A stretch of DNA of 64,000 nucleotides from positions 434,001 to 498,000 of the forward strand of contig NZ_CP045504.1 in assembly GCF_013376455.1 (NCBI RefSeq), read 5' to 3'. A model generated the notes under the pieces. That model did not search any database. It was given only the letters and a program-made list of their open reading frames with translations, and was not told where the DNA came from. This document shows, one piece after another, positions 32,128 to 41,099 of this stretch. Source of the stretch: Desulfolutivibrio sulfodismutans DSM 3696 (lineage in GTDB: Bacteria; Desulfobacterota; Desulfovibrionia; Desulfovibrionales; Desulfovibrionaceae). Within the stretch, counting starts at the first letter, position 1. Every line of letters starts with the position of its first letter. A program made the translations under genes and the position numbers.

Positions 32128-32691
32128 ATGAAGAAAGAAACGCTTCTGTTTATCGATATCCAAAACGACTATTTTCCCGGCGGGGCCTTCGAGCTGGACG
32201 GCGCCGAGGCTGCCGGGCGCAATGCCCGCCTGCTCCTGGACCGTTTTCGTGAGGCGGGGCGGCCGGTGGTCCACATCCGGCACGAGTCCCTGCAGCCGGG
32301 ATCGACGTTTTTTCTGCCCGGCACACCTGGCGCGGATATCCACCCCCTGGTCGCGCCGCTGCCCGGCGAACCTGTGATCCTGAAACACTTTCCGAATTCC
32401 TTCCGGGAGACCGGGCTTCAGATGGAGCTGGACCGGCTGGGGACGCGGCGTCTGGCCGTGGCCGGGATGATGACGCTGATGTGCGTGGACGCTACAGTCC
32501 GGGCAGCCTTCGACCTGGGCTATGAACTGGACGTCGTCCATGACGCCTGCGCGGCCCGGGCCCTGCGTTTCGGGGATATGGACATCCCGGCCCAGGGTGT
32601 GCACGGAGCGTTTCTGGCCGCCCTGGGGCTGGTCTACGCCCGGATCCTGTCCACCCGGGAGTTCCTGGGCCAGGATGTCCCCCGGGCCTGA
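32128..32691 (+). CDS. Cysteine hydrolase of the isochorismatase family
   Basis: 187 residues from the ATG at 32128 (GGGAG seven bases upstream). The family motifs are ETLLFIDIQNDYFPGGAFEL (catalytic Asp near residue 10), VILKHFPNSF (Lys) and VAGMMTLMCVDATVRAAFDL, holding the catalytic Cys with the conserved cis-peptide region. Such enzymes hydrolyse amides or vinyl ethers (nicotinamidase, carbamoylases and relatives); the substrate cannot be read. It is soluble and cytoplasmic and stands convergent with the VOC protein gene. Confidence 0.88.
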   Translation: MKKETLLFIDIQNDYFPGGAFELDGAEAAGRNARLLLDRFREAGRPVVHIRHESLQPGSTFFLPGTPGADIHPLVAPLPGEPVILKHFPNSFRETGLQMELDRLGTRRLAVAGMMTLMCVDATVRAAFDLGYELDVVHDACAARALRFGDMDIPAQGVHGAFLAALGLVYARILSTREFLGQDVPRA

Positions 32692-32779
32692 GAATTCGGG
32701 CCAGGGGAGGCGGGCGGGAGGCTTCCCGGCGCGTGACGTGACGCCCGACAAGCCGATCCCGCGTCCGCCCATCCCGGGA

Positions 32780-33169
32780 TCATTTTTTGGAGTAGGTGAT
32801 AAGCGACACCACCGCGCCCTGGGGGTCGGCGATGACGCAGAAGCGGCCCACGCCCGCGATGTCCGTGGGCGGGACGCAGACGTGCCCGCCGAGTTCGGCG
32901 GCCTTTTGGGCTGCGGCGTCCACGTCGTCCACGGTCACGTAGGCGCCCCAGTTGGGGGGCATGCCCTCCGGAGCGCCGGGGGGGATGCCCATGATGCCGC
33001 CCACGGGCGTCTCCCCCACCTTGATAAGGGTATAGTGCGTGTGCCCCATGGGCGCTTCTTCCAGGGTCCAGCCCAGGAGGGCGGCGTAGAAGGCCTTGGC
33101 TTTCGCGGGATCGGTGGTCATCAGCTCGTTCCAACTGAAGGCGCCGTGGGTCGTGTAGGCGTCGGACAT
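32780..33169 (-). CDS. VOC (glyoxalase/bleomycin resistance fold) protein
   Basis: 129 residues. Two beta-alpha-beta-beta-beta modules: FSWNELMTTDPAKAKAFYAA through YTLIKVGETPVGGI, and WGAYVTVDDVDAAAQKAAEL through CVIADPQGAVVSLITY. The DPAKA-FY motif and DPQGA are typical for the VOC superfamily, which binds a metal or small ligand. Exact activity is unknown; it is not clearly a lactoylglutathione lyase. It stands convergent with the isochorismatase-family gene and about 230 bases from the cytochrome c3 gene, whose terminator lies between. Confidence 0.85.
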   Translation of the reverse strand: MSDAYTTHGAFSWNELMTTDPAKAKAFYAALLGWTLEEAPMGHTHYTLIKVGETPVGGIMGIPPGAPEGMPPNWGAYVTVDDVDAAAQKAAELGGHVCVPPTDIAGVGRFCVIADPQGAVVSLITYSKK

Positions 33170-33341
33170 GGTTCACCTCGTGGTGTCTTGTGATTGGCCC
33201 GCCCGGAAGGGGAGCAGGCCAACATGATGTACGGCCTGGGGCGATGTTTGACAACCCGGCCGGGGTGCCGGACGGTGGCCGCATCCGGCCGGTATTCCCG
33301 TCGGGCGCGGAACGGTTGCGGGAGAGGGGCGGGCGCACACG

Positions 33342-33374
33342 AAAAAAAAAGCCCCTGCGCGAGGCAGGGGCTTT
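33342..33374 (-). terminator. Intrinsic terminator of the cytochrome c3 gene
   Basis: AAAGCCCCTGC (33348-33358) pairs with GCAGGGGCTTT (33364-33374) with a five-base loop, and nine A at 33342-33350 become the T-run on the minus strand. It begins 24 bases after the stop. Confidence 0.9.
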
Positions 33375-33397
33375 GGCGTCACGAAGCGTGGAAGAAA

Positions 33398-33865
33398 CTA
33401 CTTCTGGGCCACGTGGCAGATGTTGTTGGAGCACGGGGACAGCTTCAGGACTTCCTTGCCGTGTTCTTTGCGCTCCTGGTTCATCTTCATGTGGCAGCCC
33501 AGGCAGCTGTAGGCGGCGTCCTTGCTGTGGTAGGCCTTGAAATAGGACATGGTGTCCTGACGCGAATCCATCACGTCATGACAGCCGTCGGAGTTGCAGG
33601 ATTCCACCGGACCCTTGCCGTCCCACATGTGATGACAGTCGGCGCAGGCCAGGGTGGCGTGCTGGCCGTGGGAGAAGGTGACGGCGGGCAGTTTGGTGGC
33701 GACGACGCCCGAGGGCCGCTTGAAGGTGAGTTCGAGCGGAAAACAGATGGTGGATTTGGCCTCGACGAATTTGCTGAATCCGGCGTTTTCCGAAAACGCC
33801 ATCGGCGCGAGGGCCAGGGAAAGGGCCATGCCGAGTAGTGCCAGGTACATAACCTTCGAGCGCAT
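33398..33865 (-). CDS. Tetraheme cytochrome c3, periplasmic
   Basis: 155 residues with a signal peptide (MRSKVMYLALLGMALSLALA) and a start at 33865 behind AAGGAGGAG. Four heme sites occur in the c3 order: CADCH, CNSDGCH (CxxxxCH), CLGCH and CSNNICH (CxxxxCH), with spare His (FSHGQHATLACADCHHM, AYHSK) as distal ligands. It is an electron carrier between hydrogenases or formate dehydrogenases and membrane complexes, the hallmark of sulfate reducers. A 5' leader of about 125 bases and a terminator frame it as a single-gene unit. Confidence 0.94.
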   Translation of the reverse strand: MRSKVMYLALLGMALSLALAPMAFSENAGFSKFVEAKSTICFPLELTFKRPSGVVATKLPAVTFSHGQHATLACADCHHMWDGKGPVESCNSDGCHDVMDSRQDTMSYFKAYHSKDAAYSCLGCHMKMNQERKEHGKEVLKLSPCSNNICHVAQK

Positions 33866-33995
33866 CAAATCTCCTCCTTGGGCTCCGGGGGCTCCGGGGA
33901 ATCCGTAACTCGAAAAAAAGCGGCCTCTTGCCGAACGATCAACGAGCCGTGTCGAGTCGGGCGAACGGCCCTTTTCGCGGCGCACAGAATAACCA

Positions 33996-34024
33996 AGCGT
34001 AAAATTTCACAAAGGGGAAGTCAA
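33996..34024 (-). promoter_or_regulatory. Candidate promoter of cytochrome c3
   Basis: On the minus strand TTGACT (34024-34019), a 17-base spacer and TACGCT (34001-33996), preceded by a T-rich stretch that could serve as an UP element. The -35 fits five of six positions, the -10 three of six. Confidence 0.45.
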
Positions 34025-34090
34025 TAAAAAAAACAACAAAAGCGGTTTGTCGACAGCCCCGCATGTCGGCCTGATGCGGCCGGTTGGGAA

Positions 34091-34540
34091 TCATTCAAGC
34101 GGCGGGTCGGCCTCGACATTGTCCAGGGCGTCCATGAGCACGATGGACAGGCGGATGAAATCCGATTCGGTCAGGATGCCCACCAGCTTTTTGCCGTCGA
34201 GTACGGGCAGGCAGCCGTATTTGTGGGTCAAAAGCAGATGGGCGGCGTCGCGCAGGGGGGCGTCCGGGGCGGTGTGTTTGACGTCGGCGCGCATGATTTC
34301 CGCGATGGGAATGCCTGCATAGATTTCGTCCTGGGTGGCGTCGTCGATGTCGGCAAGCCTGGACACGGTCGCCGACAGCATGTCCCGGTGGGTCACAAGC
34401 CCCACGAACAGACCATCCTTGTCCATGATGGGGACATGGCGGATGCGGGCCATATCCATGACCTGGCGTGCTGCAAGCAGGGTGTCGGCGGCGGTCAGGG
34501 CCACGAGCCTGTCGGTCATGATGTCCCGGACGGTGAGCAT
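34091..34540 (-). CDS. CBS-domain pair protein
   Basis: 149 residues from the ATG at 34540, which follows AAAAGGAGA. Two CBS repeats: [20 protein letters not shown] to [16 protein letters not shown], and [20 protein letters not shown] to [15 protein letters not shown]. Stand-alone CBS pairs bind adenosine nucleotides (AMP, ATP, SAM) and act as energy sensors on other proteins. The partner is unknown. It stands alone between cytochrome c3 and the divergent pcm gene. Confidence 0.9.
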   Translation of the reverse strand: MLTVRDIMTDRLVALTAADTLLAARQVMDMARIRHVPIMDKDGLFVGLVTHRDMLSATVSRLADIDDATQDEIYAGIPIAEIMRADVKHTAPDAPLRDAAHLLLTHKYGCLPVLDGKKLVGILTESDFIRLSIVLMDALDNVEADPPLE

Positions 34541-34719
34541 GGCGATCTCCTTTTCTAGACCGTCGATACTTCTCACCGGCGGCGCGTGTCTGTCAAGGCT
34601 GCCTGATCGCGCGTGTCCGCCCGGTCGGGCGGCGTGTTGACTTGCCGGGGGAATTCTGGTTTGCACCAGCAAAAATCGGATCAATTCGGTTCGATGCGCG
34701 GAGCACGGGGAGGCGGACG

Positions 34720-35364
34720 GTGCGAATCGATTTGCGGCGGAACAGGGATCGCATGGTCCGGGAACAGATCGAGGCCCGGGGGATTCACGACCCGGCGGTG
34801 GTGCGAGCCATGCGGGCCGTTCCCCGGCATCTTTTCGTGGAAGAGGCGCTCATTCCCCAGGCCTACGAGGATCATCCCCTGCCCCTGGGGCACGGCCAGA
34901 CCATCTCCCAGCCCTATGTGGTGGCCTGGATGACCGCCTTGTGCGACATCGCGCCGGACATGAAGGTGCTGGAGATCGGTACGGGGTCGGGATACCAGGC
35001 GGCGGTCCTGGCGGAAATGGGCGCCCGGGTATACACGGTGGAACGGGTGGCGGCGCTCCAGGAGGCGGCCAAGACCAGACTTGCGGCCCTGCGCTATTCC
35101 CAGGTCCGCTTCAAGCTCGATGACGGCACCCTGGGCTGGCCCGACGAGGCCCCCTTCGACCGCATCCTGGTCACGGCGGCGGGGCCGATTGTGCCCGAGC
35201 CGCTCGTCGCCCAGTTGGCGGACCCGGGGAAGATGCTCATTCCCGTGGGGCCGTCCAAACGCGGCCAGACGCTTCTTTTGGTGGAGAAACAAAACGGCCG
35301 GACCGTCTCCCGGGACATGGGAGGGGTGATGTTTGTGGACCTGGTCGGCAGGCACGGCTGGTAA
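34720..35364 (+). CDS. pcm: Protein-L-isoaspartate O-methyltransferase
   Basis: 214 residues from a GTG at 34720, spaced behind GGGGAGG; a longer frame from 34642 has no ribosome site. The start of the family is recognised in [20 protein letters not shown] and [14 protein letters not shown], then the SAM site [25 protein letters not shown] and [20 protein letters not shown]. It repairs isoaspartyl damage in proteins by methylation. The length is normal. The Mrp gene follows after 49 bases on the same strand. Confidence 0.93.
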   Translation: MRIDLRRNRDRMVREQIEARGIHDPAVVRAMRAVPRHLFVEEALIPQAYEDHPLPLGHGQTISQPYVVAWMTALCDIAPDMKVLEIGTGSGYQAAVLAEMGARVYTVERVAALQEAAKTRLAALRYSQVRFKLDDGTLGWPDEAPFDRILVTAAGPIVPEPLVAQLADPGKMLIPVGPSKRGQTLLLVEKQNGRTVSRDMGGVMFVDLVGRHGW

Positions 35365-35413
35365 CCCGCGTATCATGGCGCATATTCGATAACATAAGAA
35401 GGTGGAAGGTTTC

Positions 35414-36325
35414 ATGCCCGAGAAAAACGAATCGTCCTGTTCCTCCTGCTCCTCGGCCTCGGGGGCGGAGGGTTCCTGCGGAAGCCGTGGCGATGCTGCG
35501 GAAGCCATGCGCGACGTGCTCATCACCTCCACCCTGGAGAAGATTCGCTACAAGATTTTCGTCATGAGCGGCAAGGGCGGCGTGGGCAAGAGCTCCGTAG
35601 CCGTGAACATGGCCTGCGCCCTGGCCCTGCGCGGTTTCAAAGTAGGCATCATGGATGTGGACATCCATGGCCCGAGCGTGCCGCGCATGCTGGGGCTCAC
35701 GGGCAACCTGGAGGTGGAGCGGGGCTGCGTGGTTCCCAAGAAGTTCGGGGACAATCTGTTCGTGGTCTCCATGGAATCCCTGCTCCAGGATCCGGACCAG
35801 GCCGTCTTGTGGCGCGGCCCCATGAAGACCACGGCCATCCGGCAGTTCATCGCCGACGTGGAGTGGGGGGATCTGGATTTCTTGGTGATCGATTCGCCTC
35901 CGGGCACGGGCGATGAGCACATGACCGTGCTCAAAATTATCCCCGACGCCCTGTGCGTGGTGGTCACCACGCCCCAGGAGGTCTCCCTGGCCGATGTGCG
36001 CAAGGCCGTGAATTTTTTGCAATACGCCCAGGCCAACATCCTTGGCGTGGTGGAAAACATGAGCGGGCTGGTGTGCCCGCATTGCCGCCAGGAAATCGAA
36101 CTGTTCAAAAAGGGCGGCGGACGGCTTCTGGCCGAGAAATACGGCATCCCCTTTTTGGGGGCCGTGCCGCTTGATCCGGTGACGGTGGTGGCCGGGGACA
36201 TGGGAAAGCCCGTGGTCATGCTTGAGGAGGATTCCCCTGTGAAGCAGGCGTTTACGGCCTTGGCCGACGCCGTGGCCGAGGCCGCCCAGTCCAGCCTTGA
36301 GGCCCATGTGAGCATGCGCCCCTAA
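35414..36325 (+). CDS. Mrp/NBP35 family ATP-binding Fe-S carrier
   Basis: 303 residues (ATG at 35414; a GTG at 35402 is possible). The P-loop with deviant Walker A is VMSGKGGVGKSSVAVNMA, followed by IMDVDIHGPSVPRMLG, FLVIDSPPGTGDEH and VVTTPQEVSLADVRKAVNF. Cys-rich regions mark it as a cluster-binding protein: a Ser/Cys-rich N-terminus (SSCSSCSS, later GSCGS) reminiscent of Nbp35, and CPHC near residue 215, the conserved bridging pair of ApbC. It assembles or delivers [4Fe-4S] clusters in the cytoplasm. Neighbours are pcm and pgsA. Confidence 0.92.
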   Translation: MPEKNESSCSSCSSASGAEGSCGSRGDAAEAMRDVLITSTLEKIRYKIFVMSGKGGVGKSSVAVNMACALALRGFKVGIMDVDIHGPSVPRMLGLTGNLEVERGCVVPKKFGDNLFVVSMESLLQDPDQAVLWRGPMKTTAIRQFIADVEWGDLDFLVIDSPPGTGDEHMTVLKIIPDALCVVVTTPQEVSLADVRKAVNFLQYAQANILGVVENMSGLVCPHCRQEIELFKKGGGRLLAEKYGIPFLGAVPLDPVTVVAGDMGKPVVMLEEDSPVKQAFTALADAVAEAAQSSLEAHVSMRP

Positions 36326-36430
36326 GACGCCGTACCTGTTGCCGGCCCGGCCAGTCGGCCACCGCGTGTGGCGGACGGCGGGAACCTCCGGCTGATATAT
36401 GTGACGCCACTACCGCAGAAGGGATTTCCG

Positions 36431-36982
36431 ATGATGCTCAATACGGCCAACACCCTGACCATGGCGCGCATCGGCGTGGTGCCGGTTTTGGTGGTCATGC
36501 TTTCGTATCCGGGAAAGATCATGTGCCTGGCGGCCACGCTGGTGTTCATCGCGGCGGCCATCACCGATGTCTTTGACGGATACATCGCCCGGCGGTTCAA
36601 TCTGGTCACCTCCCTGGGGAAATTCCTGGACCCCCTGGCCGACAAACTCCTGGTGGGTTCCACGCTCATCATGCTGGCCGGGCAGGGGTTCATCCCGTCC
36701 TGGGTGGCCGTGGTCATCATCTGCCGGGAGATTGCGGTCACGGGGCTGCGCGCCGTGGCGGCGGACATGGGGGTGGTCATCGCCGCCGACGCCTTCGGCA
36801 AGCTCAAGACCGTGACCCAGGCCGTGGCCCTGTGCCCGCTGATCCTGCACTTTCCCTGGTACGGCCTGGACCCGCAACCCTTCGGAACGGCCTTTTTATA
36901 TGTTGCCCTTGTCTTGACCGTGGGTTCGGGTATAAACTATTTTTCAAATTTTTACGGTGTCGTGACCAACGGGTCCAAATGA
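36431..36982 (+). CDS. pgsA: CDP-diacylglycerol-glycerol-3-phosphate phosphatidyltransferase
   Basis: 183 residues from the ATG at 36431 (AGAAGGG upstream). About six membrane segments. The active site is DVFDGYIARRFN and LGKFLDPLADKL, which fits the family pattern D-x2-DG-x2-AR-x8-G-x3-D-x3-D. It makes phosphatidylglycerophosphate from CDP-diacylglycerol and glycerol 3-phosphate in the inner membrane. A second, more distant CDP-alcohol phosphatidyltransferase lies near 53 kb. Confidence 0.92.
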   Translation: MMLNTANTLTMARIGVVPVLVVMLSYPGKIMCLAATLVFIAAAITDVFDGYIARRFNLVTSLGKFLDPLADKLLVGSTLIMLAGQGFIPSWVAVVIICREIAVTGLRAVAADMGVVIAADAFGKLKTVTQAVALCPLILHFPWYGLDPQPFGTAFLYVALVLTVGSGINYFSNFYGVVTNGSK

Positions 36983-37051
36983 CGTTGCGATACGGGATTG
37001 CGCGAACATCCGGGCCGGAGAATCACATTGCTTTCCGCCCGTCGGCAAGGT

Positions 37052-37405
37052 ATGAAAAAAAGGAATAAAACGTGCCTGGCGCGGCGAAACGCCGCCGTCG
37101 GCCTTAAAAAACGGCGTGACGTGCCCATGGAAGGCCATAAGACCCAAAACCTGTCGGCGCGCATTTCCAATTGCCTGCAGACCATTTTGGAGTTGGAACC
37201 TGATCTGGAGCGTCTGCGGCTTGGGCATGTGCTGATCAGGGAGTTCCAGATTCTCAAGACGTTTCTGGCCCGCATGGACCGGATCGACATTGAGGAAAGC
37301 GATGTCGCGCGGATTGAGACGGCCACGGAAAGTTTTTTGCGCGAGTTGAAGACCCCGCTTGCGCTTGTGGAACTTGAACGGATCAGGAAATATATCGTGC
37401 ACTAA
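37052..37405 (+). CDS. Small helical protein of unknown function
   Basis: 117 residues if started at the ATG at 37052; an ATG at 37127 would give MEGHKTQNLSARISNCLQTI and 92 residues. Neither has a good ribosome site. The protein is mostly charged helices: TILELEPDLERLRLGHVLIR, FQILKTFLARMDRIDIEESD. It could be a coiled-coil partner. Its stop shares one base with the ftsB start (TAATG), so the two are coupled, which points to a role near cell division (inference). No family is recognised. Confidence 0.65.
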   Translation: MKKRNKTCLARRNAAVGLKKRRDVPMEGHKTQNLSARISNCLQTILELEPDLERLRLGHVLIREFQILKTFLARMDRIDIEESDVARIETATESFLRELKTPLALVELERIRKYIVH

Positions 37406-37731
37406 TGCTCTGGCGAAGAATACTCCTTTCGGCGCTCGTCGTATTCAACCTGTTTTTGCTCTACAATCTGGTGTGGAGCGAGAACGGCATCTTCGCCTAT
37501 CTCGACCTGAAATCCCACCACGCCCTGCTCGTCAAGAAGCTGGAAACCGTCGAGGAGAAGTCTCTGGATTTGAGCCAGGAGATTCGTTGGCTCAAGTCCG
37601 ACCGGACCTTCACGGAAAAAATGGCCAGGTCGCGGATGAATTATCTCAAGGACAACGAGATCCTCTACCAGTTCCCCAAGGACGCGGCGGGGAACACGGA
37701 GGGACCGTCACCCAATGATCGAAAAAATTGA
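37405..37731 (+). CDS. ftsB: FtsB/DivIC-like septum formation initiator
   Basis: 108 residues. A single membrane segment (about 6-26, LLSALVVFNLFLLYNLVWSE) is followed by a coiled coil (HALLVKKLETVEEKSLDLSQ) and then YLKDNEILYQFP, a pattern of the FtsB family in which a short conserved hydrophobic segment follows the coil. It bridges FtsQ and FtsL at the division site. It is coupled to the previous gene by TAATG and overlaps the TPR gene by 17 bases. Confidence 0.85.
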   Translation: MLWRRILLSALVVFNLFLLYNLVWSENGIFAYLDLKSHHALLVKKLETVEEKSLDLSQEIRWLKSDRTFTEKMARSRMNYLKDNEILYQFPKDAAGNTEGPSPNDRKN

Positions 37732-38830
37732 CCTGTATCGGGAAGTGCTGGCCATCGAGCCCAACTCCAAGGCGTTTTTTCCCTTGGCCCGGGCCTTGGC
37801 CGAGTCGGGTCGTCCGGACGAGGCCATGGCCATCCTGGAAACAGGGATCGGTTTTCATCCCGACCATCTGGAGGCCAAGTTCCTCCTTGTCGAACTCTAT
37901 GCCGCAAGCGACCGGGAAGAGGATGCCGTCCGGGTCTTTTCCGGCGTCCAGGACAGCCTGGTCCGCTATCCCGCCGTATGGCGCCTGTGGGCGCGCCACG
38001 CCGCGTTTTCCTCCCGCGATCCGATTGTGGCCTTGTCCTTTTTGGCCCAGTTTTTCCGCGATCCGGGACTGACCTTCGCCGGGGTGCTGGAAAAGGGGTT
38101 GGAGGCCATGGCCGCCTCCCCCCTGGCCGCGCCCTCTCCGGCACAGCCTGTTGTGGAGGCGGCGACCCCGGAAACCGGGTCGGTTGCGTCTTCCGAAGCG
38201 GCGGAGATCCTGGAGGGAGGAACGCCAGCCCCTGTCGCGGAGCCGGAAACGGCCCCGACACCGCCGTCGGCCATGGCCGCCGGTCCTGCAAATGCCTGCG
38301 AACCTACGGCGGAGGCTCCTGCCCCGGCCGCAGCCGGACTTCCCGAAGAGGCCGTCCCTGACGAGGAAGCGGAGATGTCCATGCCCCTGCGCGGCGCGCA
38401 GGAGGTGCTGGAGCTGGCCGGGGCGCTCGGCATGGCCGAGGAGGACGAGGCGCCCGCAAAAGAGGCTGCGTCCCTGGCCGCCGACATGCCCGACGCAGTA
38501 CCCGCCGTCGCCCAGGTCCGCACCGTTCACATTCCGGACATGGGCATCCGAACCCGGACCATGGCCTCGCTTCTGGCCGCCCAGGGGGATGCCCAGGGCG
38601 CATTGGATATCTATCGCGAATTGCGTGCCCATCTGCCGTCCGGTCCCGAACGGGCCGAGGTCGAGGCCAGGATCGCCGAGTTGTCCCCTCCAGGGCTGGC
38701 GGCGTTTACGCAAAAAACCGTCCATGAGCCGCAACCCGTGGCTGCTCCCGTGAAACCCAAGGGGAAGGCCAAGCTCATGGGCCTGCTGGATGCCTTGGCG
38801 GGACGCCTTGAGGCCCGTTCCGAGGCCTGA
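37715..38830 (+). CDS. TPR protein with a long Ala/Pro/Glu-rich linker
   Basis: 371 residues. The N-terminal 130 residues form helical repeats (FFPLARALAESGRPDEAMAI, LLVELYAASDREEDAVRVF). Residues about 130-265 are low-complexity Ala/Pro/Glu, probably unstructured. The end has another repeat, MASLLAAQGDAQGALDIYREL, and KAKLMGLLDALAGRLEA. No membrane part or signal is seen, so it is cytoplasmic, an assembly or scaffold protein. It overlaps ftsB by 17 bases and is probably made together with it. Confidence 0.8.
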   Translation: MIEKIDLYREVLAIEPNSKAFFPLARALAESGRPDEAMAILETGIGFHPDHLEAKFLLVELYAASDREEDAVRVFSGVQDSLVRYPAVWRLWARHAAFSSRDPIVALSFLAQFFRDPGLTFAGVLEKGLEAMAASPLAAPSPAQPVVEAATPETGSVASSEAAEILEGGTPAPVAEPETAPTPPSAMAAGPANACEPTAEAPAPAAAGLPEEAVPDEEAEMSMPLRGAQEVLELAGALGMAEEDEAPAKEAASLAADMPDAVPAVAQVRTVHIPDMGIRTRTMASLLAAQGDAQGALDIYRELRAHLPSGPERAEVEARIAELSPPGLAAFTQKTVHEPQPVAAPVKPKGKAKLMGLLDALAGRLEARSEA

Positions 38831-39107
38831 TACAATAATCCAACCCTGCCCGTGCGATGCGGTTGTCGCGCCGATGCGCGGCGTTGCTGCGGCGCCGGGG
38901 GGAAACCGTCGGGCGGCGGGGAGGAGACGGCCGTTGACCTCCTTTTCGCTTTGGGATGTAATGATATTTCGCCGGGCGTCACGCCTTTTACGCCCGGCGG
39001 GAACGGCGAAACAAGCGACAACCACTTCGGATTCCAAGCGCGGACGCGCCGGGGAGATATTCCCCAGGCCGCAACGTCTGCCGGAACTCCCGCAAAAGGA
39101 CAACACG

Positions 39108-40019
39108 TTGAAACGCACGACAGTACTTCTCGCGGTCGCGGCCCTTTGCCTTGGCCTTGCGTCCGGATGCTCCACCGCTCGCAACACCTGGAAGGACACC
39201 AAAAAATTGTACAAGGAGTATGTCGATACCGACCCCACCGTCGATTTGACCGATGAGGGCATCACGGATCCGGCCTTGCAAAAGCTGGCGCGGTTGTTTG
39301 GCCCCGTGGACCAACGCCTGGAAATGTTCATCAGGGTGTACTACACTCAGGACAATCCCCCCGAGGCCGAGTGGTGCGAGCAGCTTTTGCGCGACTTTCC
39401 CTGGCTTTCCGGGGTAGCCGTGGTGAACAAGGACGGCTCCATCCGCATGCAGCAGCCCCTTATCGCCATGCGCCCGCTCGAATTCGGCCCGATCCTGGAC
39501 AACGAGAACCGCTATGCGAAGCGCGGTTTGGCCGCCACGGCCAGCGTGGACGATATGGGGCCGATCATCTATGTCGGCGCGCCCTTTTTCGAAAACAACG
39601 AATTCGCCGGGGCCATCGTGTCCTGGTTTGAGCCGCGAAACATCGTGGAGGCCTCACCCGCCCCGGATGAGCTGATCATGCTCCAGCCCGAGGCCGTCTT
39701 GTGGCCCACTGCGGCGTCCGGAGAGGGGGCAGGACAGGGATTTTTGTCCGCCAACTGGGCGGAGGTTCTCAAAACCGAGGTTCAGGGAGAGATCCAGGCC
39801 GGCGGCGGCCGCTATGTCTGGCAGTCGCGCTACATCGGGCAACTGCCCATCCTGTACCTGACCCAGGCCCCCGCAGGCAACGAGGTCAAGGCGGACAAGG
39901 CGGCCGCCGCCGAAGTCGGCCAGGCCGCCGAGGCGTCCATCACGGAAGCGCCCCCGGCGGACGCCGGTGTCGGGCAGGAGCTGCCGCCTGAGACGGTAAC
40001 GCCGCCGCCATCATTCTAA
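39108..40019 (+). CDS. Lipoprotein with a Cache-like sensor fold
   Basis: 303 residues from a TTG at 39108, seven bases after AAAGGA, where the signal peptide begins properly; earlier in-frame starts do not make a signal. The lipobox is LGLASGC (residue about 21). The body holds LEMFIRVYYTQDNPPEAEWC, FPWLSGVAVVNKDGSIRMQQ and PIIYVGAPFFENNEFAGAIV, which resembles the PAS-like Cache sensor of extracytoplasmic domains. The C-terminus is Ala/Glu/Pro-rich. It is on the inner face of the outer membrane or on the inner membrane. Function unknown. Confidence 0.72.
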   Translation: MKRTTVLLAVAALCLGLASGCSTARNTWKDTKKLYKEYVDTDPTVDLTDEGITDPALQKLARLFGPVDQRLEMFIRVYYTQDNPPEAEWCEQLLRDFPWLSGVAVVNKDGSIRMQQPLIAMRPLEFGPILDNENRYAKRGLAATASVDDMGPIIYVGAPFFENNEFAGAIVSWFEPRNIVEASPAPDELIMLQPEAVLWPTAASGEGAGQGFLSANWAEVLKTEVQGEIQAGGGRYVWQSRYIGQLPILYLTQAPAGNEVKADKAAAAEVGQAAEASITEAPPADAGVGQELPPETVTPPPSF

Positions 40020-40088
40020 GGGATCCACCGGGAATCGGTCCAACGCCAGACAAGCGCCACGCGGCCATGGCCGCAACGGAGAAGCGAC

Positions 40089-41099
40089 ATGCCCCAGATC
40101 ACCGTCACCGAACACCTGCTGCTGCATCAGAAGGAATCGCCCATGGCCACAGGGCGGTTTACCCGGCTTCTCAATGAACTCATCCTGGCGGCCAAGATCA
40201 TTTCCCGGGAGGTGCGCAAGGCCGGGCTGGTGGATGTCCTGGGGTTCACCGGCGAGGTCAACGTGCAGGGCGAGCAGGTGCAAAAACTCGACGAATACGC
40301 CAACAAGGTGCTCATCCACCGCATGCAGCGGGCGGGGGTGTTGTGCGCCATCGCCTCCGAGGAGAACGCCGACCTCATCCTGATCCCCGACACCTTCCCC
40401 AAGGGTGAATACTTTCTCATTTTCGACCCCCTGGACGGTTCCTCCAACATCGACGCCAACGTCAACGTGGGCACCATCTTCTCCATCTACCGGGCCAAGG
40501 ATTCCGGCAACGGGGAGCGTCTGAGCGATCTGCTCCAGAAGGGCTCCGAGCAGGTGGCGGCAGGCTATTTCCTCTACGGCACCTCGACCATGATGGTCTA
40601 CACCACGGGCTCCGGGGTGCACGGATTCACCATGGACCCAAGCGTCGGGGAGTTTTTGCTTTCCCATCCCGACATCCGCATCCCCGAGACCGGCCGGGTT
40701 TATTCGGTCAACGAGGCCTATTGGCACTACTGGGACGACGCCACCCGCGAGGCCGTGGCCTATTTCAAGAGCCCGGACAACACCCGGGGAAAGCCCTACA
40801 GCCTGCGCTACATCGGCTCCCTGGTGGCGGACTTCCATCGCAACCTGCTATACGGGGGCATCTTCCTGTATCCCGCCGACGTTCGCGATCCCAAAAAACC
40901 CGCCGGAAAGCTACGCCTTTTGTGCGAGGCCTCGCCCCTGGCGTTTGTCTGCCAGCAGGCGGGCGGCGCGGCCACGGACGGGATGGGCGACATTCTGGAC
41001 ATCGAGCCCCAGGAACTGCACCAGCGGGTGCCGCTTTTTATCGGCAGCAAAAACGATGTGGCCAAGGTGTCCGAGATTTACGCCAAACATCGCGCATGA
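40089..41099 (+). CDS. fbp: Fructose-1,6-bisphosphatase, class I
   Basis: 336 residues. Metal and substrate sites: [32 protein letters not shown] (the FBPase signature), [31 protein letters not shown] and [21 protein letters not shown]. It hydrolyses fructose 1,6-bisphosphate for gluconeogenesis, as needed by a bacterium growing on organic acids. The GAAGCGAC element before the ATG is weak. Its stop overlaps the tsaD start by four bases (ATGA). Confidence 0.95.
   Translation: MPQITVTEHLLLHQKESPMATGRFTRLLNELILAAKIISREVRKAGLVDVLGFTGEVNVQGEQVQKLDEYANKVLIHRMQRAGVLCAIASEENADLILIPDTFPKGEYFLIFDPLDGSSNIDANVNVGTIFSIYRAKDSGNGERLSDLLQKGSEQVAAGYFLYGTSTMMVYTTGSGVHGFTMDPSVGEFLLSHPDIRIPETGRVYSVNEAYWHYWDDATREAVAYFKSPDNTRGKPYSLRYIGSLVADFHRNLLYGGIFLYPADVRDPKKPAGKLRLLCEASPLAFVCQQAGGAATDGMGDILDIEPQELHQRVPLFIGSKNDVAKVSEIYAKHRA

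Noticed and set aside
37646-39331. A 561-codon minus-strand frame opposite the TPR protein and lipoprotein
   Set aside because: Low-complexity Gly/Arg product, no ribosome site, and it lies opposite genes with clear family or signal features.
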